Of a DNA stretch of 64,000 nucleotides, positions 1 to 13,588 are shown piece after piece (the first letter of the stretch is position 1; each line of letters starts with the position of its first letter). Origin of the DNA: Nepenthes gracilis. Taxonomy: Eukaryota > Streptophyta > Magnoliopsida > Caryophyllales > Nepenthaceae. Made by a program: the position numbers and the translations under genes. Under the pieces are notes generated by a model. The model did not search any database. It was not told where the DNA came from and worked only from the letters and a program-made list of their open reading frames with translations. The stretch lies in contig BSYO01000014.1 of assembly GCA_033239525.1 (NCBI GenBank), positions 14,864,021-14,928,020 on the forward strand. Direction: 5' to 3'.

Positions 1-3000
1 CATGTATTTTAAGAACCCTGATTTCTTTTATGCATATCCTCAGGTGCACCTTCTACAATGAAATGCACCATAATAAATTATTCATTTAAGTATTATTTAT
101 ATAAAATATTTTTTTTGTAAGTACTACATCTTTTAAAATATTTTAGATTTTTAAAAATTTTAATATAAATACAAAATTTTAAATTATAACACCGAAAACT
201 AAAATATTTGCAAACTAGGTCAAATTAACAGTTACAATCGTAGATAAAAATAATAATCATTTTACACTAATAACTGATTTTAATTTGATTTAACGATCAT
301 AAATTTTATTTAGATTTGAATGAAATTCAACTCAAAACCCTATTTGATCAAATCTCCTTCTATATTTTATTTGTGCCTACATTTAAGAGGCCAAATATTT
401 ATGGGTAGTAAATGAGTCAAACTACCCATGGTATAGCCTAACACTTGAAACAATGTCAGGCCGCTTGATAGACGGCCCCATGGACTATGCTAGCATGGCC
501 TATAGTAATTTTATTTATATTTATTATTTTATTAATTAATTTATATAATTTTTTAGTTTTAATAATAATATAATATAAAAATATTATTTTAATATTTATA
601 CATATATTGATATTAGTTCTGAATTATCAAAATCACAATTTGATTCTTATCAAAAATACCACTACAGCTATTTCTTTTAATTATGGATGCTTCTTACAAA
701 ACATTCTAATAATGTGTAGTAATTTTTGAGATTAAATAAACTAAATGTCAATAATGAGTTGTTTATAAAAATTTAAAAAAATTACATGTTTAAAAATTTC
801 AAGTGCACAAGACACTTAATAAGACACATAAAAAATATAAAAAATAATTATTATTTTTAATTTAAATTGAAATAATATTTTTAGGTTATATAAAGTTAAA
901 AAATTTTCAGTACAACTAGCAATTAAATCAAAAAAATGACAAAATATATAGTTCAGTTGAAGAATATTTTTCTTATGATAGAAAACTATAAATTTAAATG
1001 GTATGTGTAGAAGTGCTTATAATTTAGACGTGTAAAAATATCTTGATAAACTATTAAATATGAGGTTATTCATTTTTTTTATAATTTAAATAAGAATTAA
1101 TTTAAGAACTAATATATGATAAATTTAATATTTTTTAAATTAATAATATGTAGTTATTACGTAATAATTTACCTTATATTTATATTATAATATATTAAAA
1201 TTTTAAAAATTAAAAATTATAAAAAATTATTGATTTTAAAATTTTAAGTATCCACACACTACTTCTATAACTTTTAAAATAATTAATACTATTATAAATA
1301 AATTTAAAATATTTAACAAGATTGTTTTTATTACTTTTGACAATAATTATGTTATTTTTTATTTAAGATATAATTTTTAAATTTTAAATGATAAATTATT
1401 TTACACAAGACTTTCATATCATATTATTCTGTTTTAATCATCTTTTATAATAAAAATATCTTAATAGTCAAGCTGATTATAAATATTGAATGAAAATGGT
1501 TGCCATAATTAAAGATATTTTATAAGTATTTTATTTTTACTATTAAGAAACTTACAGATATTTATTACACTATTCGATTGTATAGTATAATCCTAAATTT
1601 TGTGCTCATCTCACATAATCCTTACACGAATATTACGTAATTTTTCAATAACACTTCTCATGCCTACCAAAAGACCAAACCACATAGTAAATAAAAAGCA
1701 CAGCATAAAAAATAAAAAATTAATAAGGTGTTTGACTGAATAGAACAATAAAAATAAATAAAAATGAAATTTTTGTAATAAAAATAATAATTAGTAAAAT
1801 AAAAATAAAATGACTTATGCTTGAAGGAGATTGCATCGTTATTTATGTATGGGTTTCCACTTTGAAGTGTGAAACAATGTAGAAATTTACAATTAAATAA
1901 TGTTAAAAAAATAATTTATACATATTTTAATTTGTGTGATTTATGATAATTTTTCTGATAAATTAAAGTGAAATAAATAAAACATGGTGGCCCTTCTTGA
2001 AAGAAAATTTTATACATTAATTAAAAAATGGAGTTTCCCATGACGTATTTATAAATTTTTTTAGAGACTAGCAGTTGTATTTCTTAATATAAAAAGACGT
2101 ATTCTTTTATAAATAATTGTACAGTTTCATTTTCTCTCATCAAAAAAATAATACAAAAATATTTTTTACTATTTTAAATCATTTAAATTAGGCTTAAAGT
2201 AAGAATAATTAATATAAACTAAAATTCTAAATATTATTATAACTATAATTCTGATGCGACTTGAATTCAGGATTTGAACAAGCTTAATCAATGCTGATTT
2301 TGTAAATAAATGTGGCTTTAACTATTAATATCCCAAATTTACACATCATAACTAAATAGATACGAGATTGAGAGAAAGTTAAATTTTAACTCAAAATTTT
2401 CTTCTATCAACTCGAATCATTCATCATTCTTCCATAATATTGAGAGAGAATGCAGAAAAGAAACAGTATGAAAGTCTTATTATTTTTGGACGATTTTGGT
2501 GAGTACTAAAATTTACATGGATCATATCCGCCTCCTTCTGTTCCCAACATGGAATCTTTATATTAGTTTTTTTCGGGACGTCTAATTAGATCATTCAGTT
2601 TAAAAATCGATTTTGCTCCGTTATGATTGGTTACCATGAATAGTTCTTTCCACGTGACTTTTAAATTGCAAAGGTTTACTTGTTTTCAAATGGTTCCATG
2701 ACCTAATAGGCCGTCTTCAGTGGGCCTTTCTTCCATGTTAAATCAACCCATATGTTACTATACCCATCAAATTCACATATTGGGTACAATTAAATAATTA
2801 GTGTAACAAATCTCACTTGAATCATACAGATAAGGAAAAATTTTCCTAAGAATAATAGCTGTGAAGTATTTAAAATTTTAAAAATTATATGTTGATAATT
2901 TATAAAAATATTTTAATATATGACTTAGGCTTAAGTTTAAATATTCATGAACGATAATAAGAATTATAATGATAACATTAGCTAAATATAGTATAAAACT

Positions 3001-3630
3001 TTTCATAATTATAATAACATTATACTTTCATAATTAGATCAAATTTTATGAATATATTTCTCATAAATTTTATTTATTGCTCAAAACTTCAGCATGTCCG
3101 AAACCTTAAAGGTATGACTAATAAATAAATGTGATACCATAATTATCTAAAGATGTTTGTAAAATGTACAAAATTTCTACATAATCAATTGAACATTAAA
3201 AACTCATACAATCTATATAATCTTAGTATAACTTTGGGGACAAAACTTTAGTAAAAGGGTATAAAACCATCGGCACAATATTAATATACTTAAATGATAT
3301 CTTAAATTTATCACTTTTTTTTATAATAAGGTAGCTTACTTCCATGAGATTATTTTTATTAGATATTTTACTATTATTTATTTAAAAAAATATTACTAAA
3401 TTATCATAAAATATTGTTATAAGTTTAGAAATAAAGTCAACAACTTTTAATTCTATAATTAAGTTTCTCAACTAAATTACATGTTTGACGGTCTCATAGT
3501 ATACTACCAACTCAATCTCTATAATAGAAGTTGTGATCAACTTCTATTTCATACTATTTTTAGAAATTATACCTCCAACAATTAGAAATATGTATAGTTT
3601 GGTATTAACTTTTTACTATCTGAATATTTA
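1..3630. other. AT-rich intergenic DNA
   Basis: Long A/T runs with stop codons in all frames and no open frame with recognisable protein similarity. The one repeat I can place here is the segment at about 1,895-2,270, listed separately. A short patch at about 420-510, rich in GGCC and CATGG, resembles the subterminal sequence of the hAT-type MITE at 8,011, but no termini can be defined. Confidence 0.6.
1895..2270 (+). repeat. Dispersed repeat, copy A
   Basis: This segment can be aligned by eye, with many substitutions and gaps, to 10,262-10,650 in the same orientation. Shared landmarks in order are a TTTATGATAA-type block, a GTATTTATAAATTTTTTT-type block followed by an AGAC, a TCATTTAAATTA block, and a block reading ATTAATATAAACTAAAAT followed by TAAATATTATTA. 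No terminal repeats or coding capacity are visible. It is probably an old non-autonomous mobile element or a segmental duplication. Confidence 0.5.
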
Positions 3631-3639
3631 TCAAAGTTA

Positions 3640-4640
3640 AAATCTGTATATTCAACTATTTTTAATAAATTAGATTTACTATATATAAGTATACAATCTT
3701 ATATTCTTTAAATATATAAAAATACCTGTTTACAGCTATCCAATTGTCTATATTATGATCACTTTGAAATATCTTCAAGATACCTACTATATATATTCTA
3801 TCAGACCTAATATAAATTTGAGTATATATTAATATTCTAACAAGAGAATCATAAGGATATGATATCATTTGTTCTCTTACAAGTTCTATTTTTTGATTTT
3901 GAAACTTATTTAACCTATCATCCTTAATTATAAATGTATATATTAATAATATATGAGGTTTCACCCACACTTTTCATATCAAATGATAGAAAAAAAATAA
4001 TTAGTCTTGCTAAATAATTTAAAATCAATACTAGCAGATAAATACCATCTACATATAGGATAAGAAAAATAAATTAACTCTCACTAACCTTAAGGTATAT
4101 GTAGTGACAAAAAAATATTTTCTATAAAATTATATATAAAATCACATTATTGATTTTATAACACCACTAACAAAATATTATTTAAATTCATGTATAGACT
4201 TATTTAACATGTAGTTCAAATGAATTTTTTTTCTTTTGTAATAAAACCATGTGATTGTTTTATATGCACTTTTTCTTTTAAATCACCATTAAGAAAAGCT
4301 ATTCACATATCTATTTTGTGAAGCCTAAAATAAAAATGAGATACCAACGCCATGATTATTCTTAGATAATATTCCTTTGATATAATAGAGAATGTCTTAT
4401 AGTAATTAATGCTTTCCTTTTAAATAAACTCTTTAACAACATGTGTGATAATCAATACATTGGAGTCTCTATTAGCCTTGTAGACTTATTTACAGCTAAA
4501 AACCTAACCCTATGAGTTAGTTCAACTAAATTTTAGGTATTGAATTTTTTTTTCATTGAGTTGATCTCATTTTTCAAACCACCATGCCATTTTGAAAAAT
4601 TCAAATGATTCATGGCTTATGTGAAGTAATCGGACCATTA
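3640..4640 (-). mobile_element. Fossil Copia reverse transcriptase fragment
   Basis: Read on the minus strand, this stretch keeps scattered pieces of a Ty1/Copia polymerase in the correct order. A LYVDG version of the YVDD box lies near 4,060, followed by MKSVGETSYIINI (family form MKDxGEASYVIGI). Then comes a block with SYPYDSLVRILIYTQ, RSDRIYIVGIL and DNWIAVNRYFYIF, matching the family pattern of YASAVGSLMYA, RPDI and HWKAAKRVLRYL. Many stops and frameshifts interrupt it. The longest surviving open piece is 3,662-3,970 (102 codons). It is far more decayed than the Copia elements at 17.1 and 29.1 kb, and I can place no LTRs. Confidence 0.6.
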
Positions 4641-4649
4641 CATTATCCA

Positions 4650-6006
4650 ATATCAAAATTAAACTCTTGAAGGTACATATAATAACTAGAAGTGATCAGT
4701 GATATTCTTATTGATCTTTTTAAAGTTCGTTCTTAACCCATTATTGGCAAAGGTTTAGTAATATTTTCAGCGACAATTGGCTTAATAATTGATAATTCAG
4801 TTATCGATGGTACATTTATAATGGACAATGATTCTCAATGAAATCCAATAATTAATAGAATTATTGACTATTTAATTGAATTGCATAATTTTGGGAGTTC
4901 AATTTTTCTTAGAAATAATTTTTGAGACTTTATATTCCGACTAATTTTGTCGCCTTTGAGAATCATAGCATTTCTTATTTTAACAACTCTTAGAATGTCA
5001 TTAGAATAATGAAATCTAAATTTGTCAAACATTTTTAGAGAATTAATAAATTAGTCACTTATGGTTATTCGGTTTAACCCTTTTTCTTATGGGTTGTATA
5101 TTGTAATCTCAGCATTACAACTCCAAAAGTATAAATATTTTAAAAAAATTTTCTACTTATTCATATAACCCGACTACAGTACTCCAACCAACCTTAGAAT
5201 GGATGAAAGTTTAAGAAAAGCTCAGCCCGTGGAAACAGTAATGTATACACACTGAACTACCTATTTCAGACAAGAAAGAGCAAAAAAGTCCCCTATAGGA
5301 ATGGGAGCAATTCTTTTATGAATTGCATCTATCCTTACCATGGTGGTAAATATAAATAAAATAAATCTCTCCCCAATCAAAATTAGGAGCAGTTATCTCA
5401 AGAGTTATAAAAGAGTAGACTCTCTAAAATGAACAGGGAGAGGAAGAAACCTTCCCAGTTAGAGTTTGAGGAAATCCTCTTCAAAACTGCTGAGAGAATT
5501 GCCTAACATAGATTAGGAGAGGAGAAAATTGCCTTCCAAACCCAAGAGCTTGTTATAACAATGAAGGCTTGGTTTTGGGTCGGGTGTAAAATAGAAAAAT
5601 CAACAAAGTTTTTCACATAAAAAAGGGTAATTAAGACAGAATTTAAGTGCATCATCAGATCTTGACTTCAAATACTAGAGAAGAACTCCCACCAATTCTG
5701 ACTTGTGGTAAAGAAGGCTCTATACTGACTCTAAACAGTCTCACTCTTTAGCAGATGAGAAAAGTTTTATGGAGTCAAGTACAAAAAGCCCCTCCATTTA
5801 TAATTGAAAAGAAAGATCAATGATCATTAATTTGAGAAGATTACACATCTCAACATTGATGGTAGAGAATCAAATAAAATCCTACTAAATAGAGCAACGA
5901 ATTTGTAGAATATTTAGAGAATGAGCACACATGAAGACCTGCAACTAACGTCTCATTATGAACATGTTGAAAGTTAAGAATTTAAATTTTCTAGTATGGG
6001 GACTAG
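4650..6006. other. Non-coding, possibly degraded retrotransposon interior
   Basis: No open frame of note. The part from about 5,200 to 6,000 is purine-rich and less AT-rich than its surroundings. It runs into a purine tract (around 5,994-6,005) directly before a TG at 6,007, so it may be the 3' interior of an old LTR element. Confidence 0.3.
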
Positions 6007-6640
6007 TGATAGGCATGACAATCTTTGCGCCAGCCTAAAACCTAGTGCATAGACGAAAAAAAAATCCAAATAAGCAATGGCTTAGTAGAAGCATCTTTAA
6101 GCCCAAGAAGCAAAATGTCCAATGGTTGATCCAAGAGGCGGAACCCAAAATCGTTTAATAATAAATGGGTATTAATGGATAATCAATGAATTATTACCAA
6201 AAGGTTATAATATCAAATCAGCGATCAGAGACCATAACAACCTAACCGATAATTGTGGGTGGCGATTATATAAATAATGTTATTTATAATTGTAGAGGCA
6301 TAACATCTAGGGGACAATCAAATTGGCATCCCACATTATAAATTTACCCTCTCCCTCACAGGAGTGGGGGACTCTCTTTCAGACAAAAAAACTTGAACAA
6401 GTAGAGTTACTCTCCCAACGAATGCAACACTTCAAAGCCGTCCACTCCAATCAAGCGCACCCAACAGAACCCAATTATCCTTCAAATACTTAATCACTAA
6501 ACACTTATAACCCACGCATTTTCTCCTCTTATCTTTCTCAATCAATTGAAAAGATTTCTAATTTGAGTATTACATGACATACCGAAAAATGAGCCATGTA
6601 TTCCTCTTACATTTCATTCGTTTATTATGGTGTGTAGTAT
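6007..6640 (+). repeat. Possible LTR remnant
   Basis: It starts with TGATAGGCATGACA immediately after a purine tract, as a 3' LTR would after a polypurine tract. Near 6,555-6,570 it contains a TTTGAGTATTACATGACA phrase, recalling the TTTGAGTATCGGAATATTT phrase in the better LTR candidate at 55,821. No second copy or target duplication is visible, so the call rests on weak similarity and context. Confidence 0.25.
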
Positions 6641-8001
6641 TTAGATTTAAAATAATAAAAATTCGATCAATTACTGATTGGCCACCTAAGTAAGACGGCT
6701 CCCTAATTTTTAAAAATTTGAATCCAGAGATACACTACATAAGATATTTTGACTCGTCATTACGTACAAATTTATCTTTTATCATAATATTTAAAATCTC
6801 TATATATTAATTTATAAATTTTGGACAAAATAAAAATTATTTAAATAAAATATAACATTATAATTAACAAAAAAAGTTGATTGGCAAAACAGTTGGTAAC
6901 CTTATTTTCAACCTCGTGCGCTTGTTGTTGTGGGTGATTTTGGGCAAAACTAACAAACTTTATTTAAATAAATTATAATGTGCCTATTAAGTTATTAACT
7001 AAAAGATACCAGTTGGCGCAGCTATTATTCCTCTTACGTCCCGAGGTTGTCGCGCTTGTCCCTTGCCGGCTTCAAGCATTTCTCTTATTTAGGGTTAACC
7101 AACAATTTTAATTTATATAAAATATAAGAAACTTAACAACTGAATGCGATAATTAGTGCGACGATTTGTGAATGCATTTCATAGTGCGAGATTATAGGTT
7201 CGATTCTCCACTAAACCTTCCCATGGCCGCTTTTTCACCATTTTCGGGTAGGCACACGAGCAAGCAGGTGTGTGCCTAGGTGAATGAGTGAGCACAGGGT
7301 GGGCGAGCAAGTAGCGGGTTTGAACTGTGTGCATTGTAGTGTTTAGTAATTATAATCACTCAAACTCAAATCATCTGATTTGATACAAACCGATTATACA
7401 AAATAACTCAAAATATAAATGCTCAATATAGTTCCGTCATGAATTATATATCTTTTATAAATATTAAACTCCTCTTAACAAGATATTATATAAGTAATAC
7501 GATCACTGCAAGGGTTACAAAAAATATAAAGGTGAGCAGAATATTTAACATGTGGTATAACCAATAACACCAAAATGTATAATATAACATGGAAAAAGGC
7601 AATATCAACATACAGGGCAATATCAATTAGTCCGAGACTTAATATTACCACGACATATGAGCCATAGGATAAGTATCAAGATTTTCACCGAATCCAAAAT
7701 TGTAAATGCAATTTGAATTCTATAGAATTCAAATATTAATAAGAATATAAATTTTATTGTACCTATCTTAACAGAAATTTTAACCGTATAAAATATCACA
7801 ACAATATCCTCATATCTTATTCTGTCATTGTAAAATAATATCATGTGTCTGTCATCAACAGTTATGTAATATTTATAAGGTATTGACACTTATAAATTTG
7901 ACAAGTGGATAATTCTATGGCTTCATAATACTTACCTCTCATGGTGTATAAATATTGAACTCAATCCTGTCGAATAATATTTTCATTGTCCGTCAGTGTT
8001 A
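6641..8001. other. Intergenic, no gene seen
   Basis: AT-rich with no convincing coding sequence. A tRNA-like B-box match (AGGTTCGATTCTCC, near 7,196-7,209) preceded by a GC-richer leader, and followed by a GC-rich GAGCAAGCAG-type patch to about 7,320, is the only notable content. It could be a SINE trace. Confidence 0.4.
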
Positions 8002-8010
8002 GCCAAGAAT

Positions 8011-8443
8011 TCAAGGTCTTAAATGGATCTGCTGCTCGTGGCTTGGCCCGACTTGGCACATCATGAGTCATATATAGTACAACCTAACATTTTAAATCAT
8101 ATCAGATTGTGTAGTGAACAGCCCATGGGCCATGTCGGCTCATGGCATTATGGGGCCGTGTCGTTTGGGGTAGGGTTTGGGAGATGGAGGGGGAGAAGAA
8201 AAGAGGGAGGGGGAACCAAAATAATTTTATTTTCAATAAATAAATATATATATATTATTTTTTTCAAGTATATGGACTGTGTCATTTTGGCCCATAGATA
8301 TGCCCGGTTTAACATATCACGGGCCACATGCTATACTATGTCAGGACTATAAAGTCTTCAACCATGCAAGCATGGCCCATTTACAAGCAAGCGGATCAAA
8401 TATATGGACTATGTTGGGCTAGCACAGGCCATTTAACACATCT
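8011..8443. mobile_element. hAT-type MITE (433 bp)
   Basis: The segment is flanked by an identical 9-bp direct repeat, GCCAAGAAT, at 8,002-8,010 and 8,444-8,452, consistent with an 8-bp hAT target duplication plus one ambiguous base. The left end (TCAAGGTCTTAAATGG) and the reverse complement of the right end (AGATGTGTTAAATGG) form short imperfect terminal inverted repeats. The subterminal regions are rich in GGCC and CATGG motifs, as in the hAT-type insert at 25,514. It has no transposase. An incidental open frame (8,023-8,352) crosses it and is not considered a gene. Confidence 0.65.
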
Positions 8444-8452
8444 GCCAAGAAT

Positions 8453-10260
8453 ATACTACACTAGTATTCCCATGGTTCAACTATGAGCCACACCTAAATA
8501 AAAAATCTGAATACTCTATCTCAATTTCAATCTGTATGTCAAATTGAGCATTGCTTAATGTGATATTACTTGATATTTTTACCGCGTATTATTTACAGGA
8601 TTATAAGTTTTCTTTCATGGATATAGACCTTAACCTATCGGGATATAAAAATTAGTATCAGATAATTATAGACTATACTAAATTTTTATAAATTTTATAT
8701 TTTTTAATATTATAATATTTTTATATAATCTCTTTTATATCAATTACAGATATATAATGTGATGTAAATAAAAGTAACTAACGACCAATGATAAGTAAAA
8801 TGACTCCCTAAATATACTAAATATTTGGCAAGTGACACCCTATTGATCCACTACTATGGTACACCCTCGGCATAGCTCTTGAATAACTATCCAAAGCTGT
8901 GCTAATAGAACATCGAATATAGAGATCATAAACACACTGAATTGTACTCTTCAGGTAGTCTATCAAACATTAAAATAGTCTTCTATATTAAAGCCAAATG
9001 AAAAGTCCTACATCACGCGTAAGAAACAAATTTATGTTATAAAGTATGAAATATTCCTACTGACCACACACACTAATGTTCAAATATCATTTGAAATAAT
9101 GATAGAATAGCCATGTGGCATTTGATCGTCGCATAAAAAAAAAGGTAAAAACCAATCATGTAATTAAGCATACAATTCTTATATATTATGTGTTACATTA
9201 ATTCATTATTGGAACCGGTAAAAATAAAAAAATTTCATAGATTCTAATTTATAAGTAAATATTAGAAAATAAATTGTCTAATTATGGTAAAAATTTTACT
9301 TATATGAAATAACAACTAGAGCATTAAAATACTTCACTTGAATGATGCTCAAGATTGTGAGAAGGTAGTATTATCATTTGCATGATGTGTAATATTATGA
9401 AGTGATAGAAGTACTACTTGCCTTAAAATACATAAAAATAACAGATTAGTAAACACAGATAGCCGTCTTTCGATGAACATTTCTCTCTTTATTACTTGGT
9501 ATGAACAACGTGGTATGGCAAATGGTAGGGGAGTTGCTTGTCACTTAAATATTAAGTGAGTAATAGTGTGAATATAATCAAGAGAAAGCAAGGAAAGGAA
9601 AATAAAATTAACTCTCCTATAAATACACTCTAATCCATGATTAATTGGCCTAATTATTAACAAAGTGCAACTAATTGAAGAGATGATAATGTATTCATAC
9701 TTAATGATGTGAAGGTATTAAAAATTACGACTAAGATAAGGAATTGAGCGAAAGCTAACAAAATTTCACATTTAATTACTCATGATACGTATTAAAGTTA
9801 CAACAATCCTAATAAATATTCCAATGAACTAATATTAAATTTTAATAAACTATTACCGAAATACCCATCCAAAAAGTTCGATCTGACTAATCTCAACTTC
9901 AATTTAGTTTAGACTCGTCTATAATTAATGATTCATTAATTATTCTCATTAATAACTCATACGATCAAAAGTCAACTAAATTTGAGTCAAAACACCAGAG
10001 TGTTAAATTAGTACTCATCAATTTTTTGTTAATCAAACCGACAAAAACTTCACTGCATAATTCATGATGATGTTGGACAATATTTTTCTTTCCATTTTCT
10101 TGATTAGTTTGTCATCAAATAATTAATTTAACAAACATATATAATGAGAATTTGTAAGAAAATAATAAAAGTGAATATAAAAAAAATTATTCAGTAATCT
10201 CTTCAATTTTAAATTATAAAAAGTGATAAATAAGAATTAAATTAGATAACCCACTCTGTT
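8453..10260. other. AT-rich intergenic DNA
   Basis: Nothing gene-like or repeat-like was recognised here beyond simple A/T tracts. Confidence 0.5.
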
Positions 10261-10261
10261 A

Positions 10262-10650
10262 TCAATTATTAAAAAATAAAAATCAATACATACCTTAATT
10301 TATGTGATATATGATAATTTTTTTTAATAAATTATAACAAAACAGATAATACACAATGATCCTTGTTGAGAGAAATAGGCCGTTTTGCATGACTTGAGGG
10401 ATAGGGTTTCGTATGCCATATTTATAAATTTTTTTCTAGACACCGATAACTATATCTGTTTAATCTAAAAAATTATATTATTTTATAAAAAGTTATGCAT
10501 TTCTATTTTTTTATTAAAGAAATGAATAAAATACCCTTCACTAATATTAAGTCATTTAAATTAAACTTAAGTTAATAATAATTAATATAAACTAAAATTT
10601 TAAATATTATTATCACTATAATTCACATATGGAGTTCAATTAAATAATCT
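10262..10650 (+). repeat. Dispersed repeat, copy B
   Basis: Partner of the segment at about 1,895-2,270, in the same orientation and about 8.4 kb away, sharing the same ordered blocks. A poly-T run follows at about 10,661. No terminal inverted repeats or flanking duplications could be fixed by eye. Confidence 0.5.
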
Positions 10651-11244
10651 ACCTAACAATTTTTTTTTTTTTTTTACATATGCTATATAAATACAGTTTT
10701 ATATCTTTTATAAATTGGTTATACAATTATGAAAAATTATTTTAAAAATTGATAAATTTGTATTACTCATAAATAAAATTTTAAATCTTATAGTGTCAAA
10801 TAGTAATGAATTTTAAAAATATATTTTATTTAATTCCTAAAATTTTATTTTTTATAATTTTTTATTTAATATAAATTAAACTCGATAATAATTTAAAAAA
10901 AATATTCTTAACTCGTAACCAATTGGCCATCTTTATTTTAATTATTTATTTTAAATAAATAATTAAAATTTAATTATATTTTAAAATAATTAAATTAAAA
11001 AGAATATTAATTTTATTTTTATAAGAGATATAACCCTTAAATCATAGCCTGATACTAATCCATGAACAAAACGAAAATTCCATGCTAAAATTGTGTCGTA
11101 GCAGTTCAAAACGACGTTGCTCCGTTAGGCCATGCACCGCAAATTATTAGATCGAGGGCTTTTCGCTGTGGATAGAAATGACAACTGGAAGACTGAATCG
11201 TCGTCGATGATAGTCCATCTCCTTCCGCTTCCTCACTGAAAAAG

Positions 11245-11881
11245 ATGTCATGGTTGGTGAGCTCTATTGCAAACTCTCTCAGACTAAAAGACGATAATGA
11301 TGACGATGACACCACCGCAGCTGTCAGCACCACCACTGCAGGAGGTGAACAGTCATCTCTGAATCAAAATCCGAGTCAGCAACAAGATCAGAAAATCCCT
11401 TCCTCTTTATTGTCATTGCCTGATCAAACCATCACACGAGGAGGCGTCAAGGAAGACCTCTCGGAGCTGTCCAAAGCACTCACTCGGCAGTTGTGGGGCG
11501 TCGCCTCATTTCTCGCTCCTCCGCCGCAGATCTCCGATCGCGATCAAGAAATGTTGCAACAGTCTGACCGGCTGGATGAATGCAGCATGAGTGCTGCTGA
11601 ATCAGCCGGAATTGCGGGAATTCGCCATGATTTGTCGGAGATCGGGGGTAAATTCAGGACCGGGATCTCGAAGTTGTCGAATCATAAGGGAGTGTCGGAG
11701 TTCACGAAAATTGCTTCTAATTTTCTGCAGTTTGGACGAGAGGAAAATGAATCGTTGGAGGATTACTCTCAGCGAGGTGTGGTTGGTGTGACGGAAGAAG
11801 TTGTCTTGTTTGCGAGGGACATCGCGGTGTATCCTGAAACCTGGTTAGACTTTCCTTTGCCCGATGAGGATGACGAAGACG
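11245..11881 (+). CDS. BSD-domain gene exon 1
   Basis: It opens with MSWLVSSIANSLRL, the usual start of this family, followed by an Asp-rich patch and a Ser/Gln-rich linker. A conserved helical segment follows around residues 70-95 (LSELSKALTRQLWGVASFLA), and then a segment (about 120-200) including AGIRHDLSEIGGKFRTGISK and PETWLDFPLPDEDDED. The exon ends in phase 1 with the G of a split Asp codon; the donor is GTATTT at 11,882. Reading through the donor gives a false 226-codon frame ending at 11,925. No other in-frame ATG lies closely upstream, and the start matches the family. Confidence 0.8.
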
Positions 11882-13588
11882 GTATTTTTTATTTTTGCTT
11901 ATGTGGTCCAGTTCTGCTGAATTGAATTTGTTTTCTCTTGCAAAATAAAGTTTCTTTTGGTTGAAAATGCGGTCCCAAGGAAGATTTATGCTTTCAGATC
12001 GACTTACATTTGGAAAGAAAGGAAGAGGTAGTGGAGTTATATAGGCTCACTGAAAATTGAGATATAAAAATCATATAACGGAAGACAAAGGTTCTGAAAG
12101 CGTAATCTGCAGCATGTTTTAGGATTCATAACACTGTAAATTGCAGAATATTCATTGTGACTGGAATTAGACTGTAACTTATGATAACATTTGACTGATA
12201 CAAGTTTATATCATGCTGCAGACGTTTTGAATCATATATCACTTGAGACGCATGCTTTTTCTTGTGTGTGTGTGTGAGAGGGGGTGGAGGGGGGACATAA
12301 GCGCCAATGTTGAAAAATAAGAACAGTCTTTGTAATTTATTCCAAATGGTTGAGATAAAAGGTTGTGTTGGTTGGAAGAATTATGTGGGTAATCAGTTAG
12401 AACTTAATCTCCTCATCAACTTAGTCTGATATTTCTCTGAATCATCACGTTAGTAGTGGAGAAGTTTGGCAGAAACAAGTTCAGTAATACAAACAAGTTA
12501 TGTAACTAGCACAACTTTTGATATCTGGGAACAAAAGAAAGGAAATTGAACCAAAATTTAACATTGATTCGCTTCGATAGTATTGACATCACATAGATTA
12601 AATTGAAATTCAAGGTCATGTTATAGGTAGCTTGAACTTCACAGGCGCAAGTAGGAATATGGCCAGTTTTGTATTTTATATTTTAATGATTGTTCATACC
12701 ATGATTATATTGTAGCATTCTTTCTTTTGTTAGATTTAGAGATTTTTATGGTGCTTAGAATTTTCACCAACATATTGATATTTCCAATTTGTGTGAGGGT
12801 TTATGAAAAGATGTTGCAGTATTTTTGCGCTACTTTGTTGGAATTGAAATGAAGGGTATTTGTATTCCTGTTGAAGAATTATGAGGTTTTTGGTCATTAA
12901 TTCAAGTGTGTAATAAGATTTCAGTGGGAAATCTGGGTTCTGAAGTATGGGTAACTCAATTATTCTGTAGGGCTAGAGTATTTGATTCCATACTCATGTG
13001 AAGAAGGCCATGGGCTGTATGTACCAGCAAGTGTTCTTTGTACTCACAACTTTGAAAATTCATAGGCATAGGAATTGGAGAAATGGGACTTGGAGAATGT
13101 GGAATAATTATCCCATTTTCGCATGATTTATTAATATAATAAATAGTTTATATTTTGAAGATCTTGATATTGTTGTTAACCATGCCTCCAGAGTGCTCTC
13201 AACTCATTATGATCACGAAGACAGGAAAGAGGAGCAAAGAGCCAACCTTGAGGCTGTTTTTCTCTTTGCATGTTTCTGGATATATTTCAATGCATATATT
13301 TCCCAATTTTTCCTTCCTTTCTGAAGTGCTTCTCGGTTTCTTTTAAGTGATGTGTTTAACTAGTGTTTTTTAATGATGAAGCAACTACAAACATTTAATC
13401 AGAACAATAAAATCATCTTCTTGAGTTTGAGTCTTATTGAATTTATCTGGGATTCTTGTCAATTCTGTAACAGAAGAAGGTGCTTTTTTGTTATGGGGGG
13501 GGGTGAGTAGCATTGGATTCTGAATGTTTCATCGCTACCTTTATGTAGTTCTCCGAATTTTAGACATCTGATTAAGTTTTATTTCCAG
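11882..13588 (+). other. Intron 1 of the BSD-domain gene
   Basis: A T-rich plant intron of 1.7 kb with a GTATTT donor and TTTCCAG acceptor. No inserted element was recognised. The short open frame at 13,155-13,346 inside it has no protein-like features. Confidence 0.65.

Noticed and set aside
405..515. Possible third hAT-type MITE fragment
   Set aside because: Only a short GGCC/CATGG-rich patch is similar; no inverted ends or target duplication could be found.
8023..8352. 109-codon plus-strand open frame
   Set aside because: It lies wholly inside the hAT-type MITE and follows its GGCC/CATGG repeats; composition is not protein-like.
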